A stretch of 6,283 nucleotides of DNA from Thermoprotei archaeon (GTDB lineage Archaea; Thermoproteota; Thermoprotei_A; Sulfolobales; Ignisphaeraceae): contig QMWY01000074.1 in NCBI GenBank assembly GCA_003661865.1, forward strand, positions 1-6,283. The letters run 5' to 3'. Under the pieces are notes generated by a model. That model was not told the origin of the DNA. It made no database searches and worked only from the letters and a program-made list of their open reading frames with translations. A program made the position numbers and the translations under genes. Every line of letters begins with the position of its first letter. The stretch's first letter is position 1. Shown in pieces: positions 4,900-6,283 of this stretch.

Positions 4900-5782
4900 A
4901 CACTATGGCCTTCCCCGCACAGCCATCCCCGTAGACCTCGGGGTGCTCGGAGGCTAGGATCGACCTGATCAGGTCGCCGCTGCAGTGGATGGGGTAGATC
5001 TTCTCCACGCCCTCCGATATGAGCTCGTCGACCACCTTCCTAACGGCGCCCTCGGGCGCTGCGAAGAGGTGGAACCCTCCTATAACAGCCACAACCCTCC
5101 TTCCCGTGACCCTCTCCGCCTCGCGCACGAGGTTAACAACCCCGGGATGGCTGCAGCCAACGAGGAGCACCACCCCCCGTGGAGTGACCAGGGCCAGGCC
5201 CTGCTCGGGGGCGGGCCCATGAGCGGGCCCACGATCACGACCCCAGGGATGACGGTGGTGCCCGATGCGTTCACCGCTATGGGGACGAGATCTAGCGACT
5301 TAACCCTCTCGAACAGCCCGGGATCCGAGCCCGAGGGTATGTAGACGGGGATCCCGTGCTTCACCTCAGCAACAGCCTCTATACCACCCACGTGGTCGCC
5401 GTGCTCATGGCTCAGCACCACCGCCTCAACCCTGCTCAGATCCACGCCCAGCACACGGGCGTTGCTCTTAAGCGTGGAGGGGTCGGGGCCCGTGTCGAAC
5501 AGTATAGCGTGGCCGTCGGCCTCGACATACATGGAGATCCCCCACGCCTCGCGTAGCTGCGGTGAGCAGACGTAGTTGTCCACAACAACCGTTATGCGGA
5601 CCCTGTGGACAACACCTCCGTGCTCCTCGGGTGTCGCCGTGCGCGCTACGCGTGTTGGCGTTGGCGTCGGTGCGTACCGCGTACCGAACCACGCGCCAGC
5701 AAGGATCGCCACGGCTACGGAGGCGGCGATCAGGATCGCTGCTGCGTAGAGAAGGGTGCGGCTAGCCGTTGCGCACCACCAC
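4880..5782 (-). pseudogene. Metallo-beta-lactamase-fold hydrolase (COG1237-like), frameshifted, probably membrane-anchored
   Basis: Two adjoining minus-strand frames encode one MBL-fold protein. Frame A carries VRITVVVDNYV, ILFDTGP and the metal motif LSHEHGDHVGG (His-102, His-104, Asp-106, His-107 counting from a GTG at 5712). Frame B carries EQGLALVTPRG, VGCSHPGVVN, VIGGFHLF and YPIHCSGD, holding the later metal-ligand histidines. The order matches the family annotated in methanogens as dihydropterin-ribofuranosylaminobenzene phosphate synthase. The join is at the C-run 5211-5207: a -1 shift reads P-P-P-E-Q-G and gives about 277 residues from GTG 5712 to the TGA at 4880. Upstream of 5712 the same frame continues as a hydrophobic helix (LLYAAAILIAASVAVAIL) without a start codon. 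Three GTG codons at 5782-5774, one TATA spacing downstream of the promoter, are one base out of frame near 5764. Residues 14-31 are a Thr/Pro linker. So it is either a decaying gene, sequencing error, or a recoded gene; function inferred from family only. Confidence 0.75.
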
Positions 5783-5803
5783 TAACCGCTCTGGTGTAGA
5801 AGG

Positions 5804-5813
5804 CGTATATCCC
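5804..5813. promoter_or_regulatory. Shared divergent TATA-like box
   Basis: The sequence CGTATATCCC, with TATAT at 5806-5810, lies almost exactly midway between the plus-strand ATG at 5831 (23 bp) and the minus-strand GTG at 5782 (26 bp). Both distances match TATA-to-start spacing for leaderless crenarchaeal mRNAs, so a single near-symmetric box may serve both genes. No other AT-rich element lies in the gap. Confidence 0.55.
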
Positions 5814-5830
5814 TGGATGGGGCTTTGGGT

Positions 5831-6283
5831 ATGAGGCGTGCGGGGTTGGCTGGGCCCAGCAGGACGATCCTGCTAACGGGGTACAGCTACTACGGGAGGT
5901 TCATGTGGAACCCCACCGAGGAGGTTGTAGAGATGCTCAGGGGCAGGGTCTATAGGGGGTTCAGGGTCGAGGGCCTAGTGCTCCCCGTATCTCTTAGAAG
6001 GGTAAGGAGGGTCCTCCTCGTGAAGCTCGAGGAGCTTAGCCCCGCAGCCGTGGTGGGGCTGGGGCTCTCCCCGCGCGTAACCAAGCTAGTTGTTGAGATG
6101 GTATCCGCAAACCTCGCGTACTTCGAGGCCCCCGATATCGATGGGTACCGCGCCCAGCTCGAACCCGTGGTTGAGGGCTGGCCCCCGTTCGCCAGGACCA
6201 GCATACCCGTTGAGAAGGTTGTTGAGGTCTGCGCACGTAGGAGGGGGCTTCCGCTAAGGCCCGGGGTCAGTATAGGGACGTAC
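5831..6283 (+). CDS. pcp: Pyroglutamyl peptidase I (pyrrolidone-carboxylate peptidase), 5' part
   Basis: The frame from ATG 5831 is open to the right edge: 151 codons of a family usually 200-220 residues long. Pcp (peptidase family C15) is a cytoplasmic cysteine peptidase that removes N-terminal pyroglutamate from peptides. The matching motifs are ILLTGYSYYGRFMWNPTEEVV (residues 13-33, the TGFEPFGG..NPSEEVV region of the family), GLVLPVS (51-57), AAVVGLGLSPRVTKLVVEMVSANL (75-98, the stretch holding the conserved Glu) and TSIPVEKVVEV...PGVSIGTY, which ends just where the catalytic Cys is expected (SAGTYLCN in homologues). Cys and the later His lie beyond the window. Several usual residues differ: TGYSYYGRF replaces TGFEPFGG and LGLSPR replaces LGLAPG, so it is a divergent member. 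About 12 residues precede the conserved core. No Shine-Dalgarno sequence is present; a TATA-like box 23 bp upstream fits a leaderless mRNA. It is divergent from the metallo-beta-lactamase gene. Confidence 0.85.
   Translation, partial: MRRAGLAGPSRTILLTGYSYYGRFMWNPTEEVVEMLRGRVYRGFRVEGLVLPVSLRRVRRVLLVKLEELSPAAVVGLGLSPRVTKLVVEMVSANLAYFEAPDIDGYRAQLEPVVEGWPPFARTSIPVEKVVEVCARRRGLPLRPGVSIGTY

Overview
The window looks like chromosomal DNA of a GC-rich, probably hyperthermophilic crenarchaeon (Thermoproteota; Desulfurococcales-like is my guess). The signs are AGG/AGA arginine, ATA isoleucine and AAG/GAG codons, frequent GTG/TTG starts, TATA-like boxes about 23-35 bp before start codons with almost no leader, and archaeal protein families. 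No tRNA, rRNA, CRISPR array or insertion sequence is visible.

Left part (1-876): the 5' portion of a minus-strand gene for an exported helical protein rich in N-glycosylation sequons runs off the left edge. Divergent from it is a 45-residue single-span membrane protein on the plus strand. An AT-rich TATA-like element and a 14-bp palindrome lie between them, together with a start-less open frame of unknown meaning.

Middle part (886-3280), all minus strand and read right to left: a small PD-(D/E)XK-type nuclease-like protein, a PP-loop enzyme of the PAPS-reductase family with a C...CxxC cysteine pattern, and a compact tRNA-guanine-transglycosylase-like protein that keeps the catalytic motifs but lacks the zinc site. 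A transglycosylase homologue next to a PP-loop enzyme and a nuclease suggests a nucleic-acid base-modification system, possibly 7-deazaguanine or thio chemistry on DNA or RNA. This is the most interesting coding segment. A 24-bp inverted repeat precedes the transglycosylase gene, and 11 bases of it recur exactly in the gene-poor region beyond the nuclease gene.

Gene-poor part (3281-3717): an AT-rich stretch with several short inverted and direct repeats, then a GC-rich near-symmetric sequence predicted to fold into one long rod-like hairpin (about 3475-3633). A TATA-like box sits about 26 bp before it. It could be an unrecognised structured RNA, a 5' leader of the next gene, or a palindromic element.

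Right part (3718-6283): a 12-helix major facilitator transporter on the plus strand overlaps tail-to-tail by 20 bases with a metallo-beta-lactamase-fold gene on the minus strand. That gene is broken by one clear -1 frameshift and perhaps a second lesion near its start. Divergent from it, apparently using the same TATA box, is the start of a pyroglutamyl peptidase gene that is cut by the right edge before its catalytic Cys and His.
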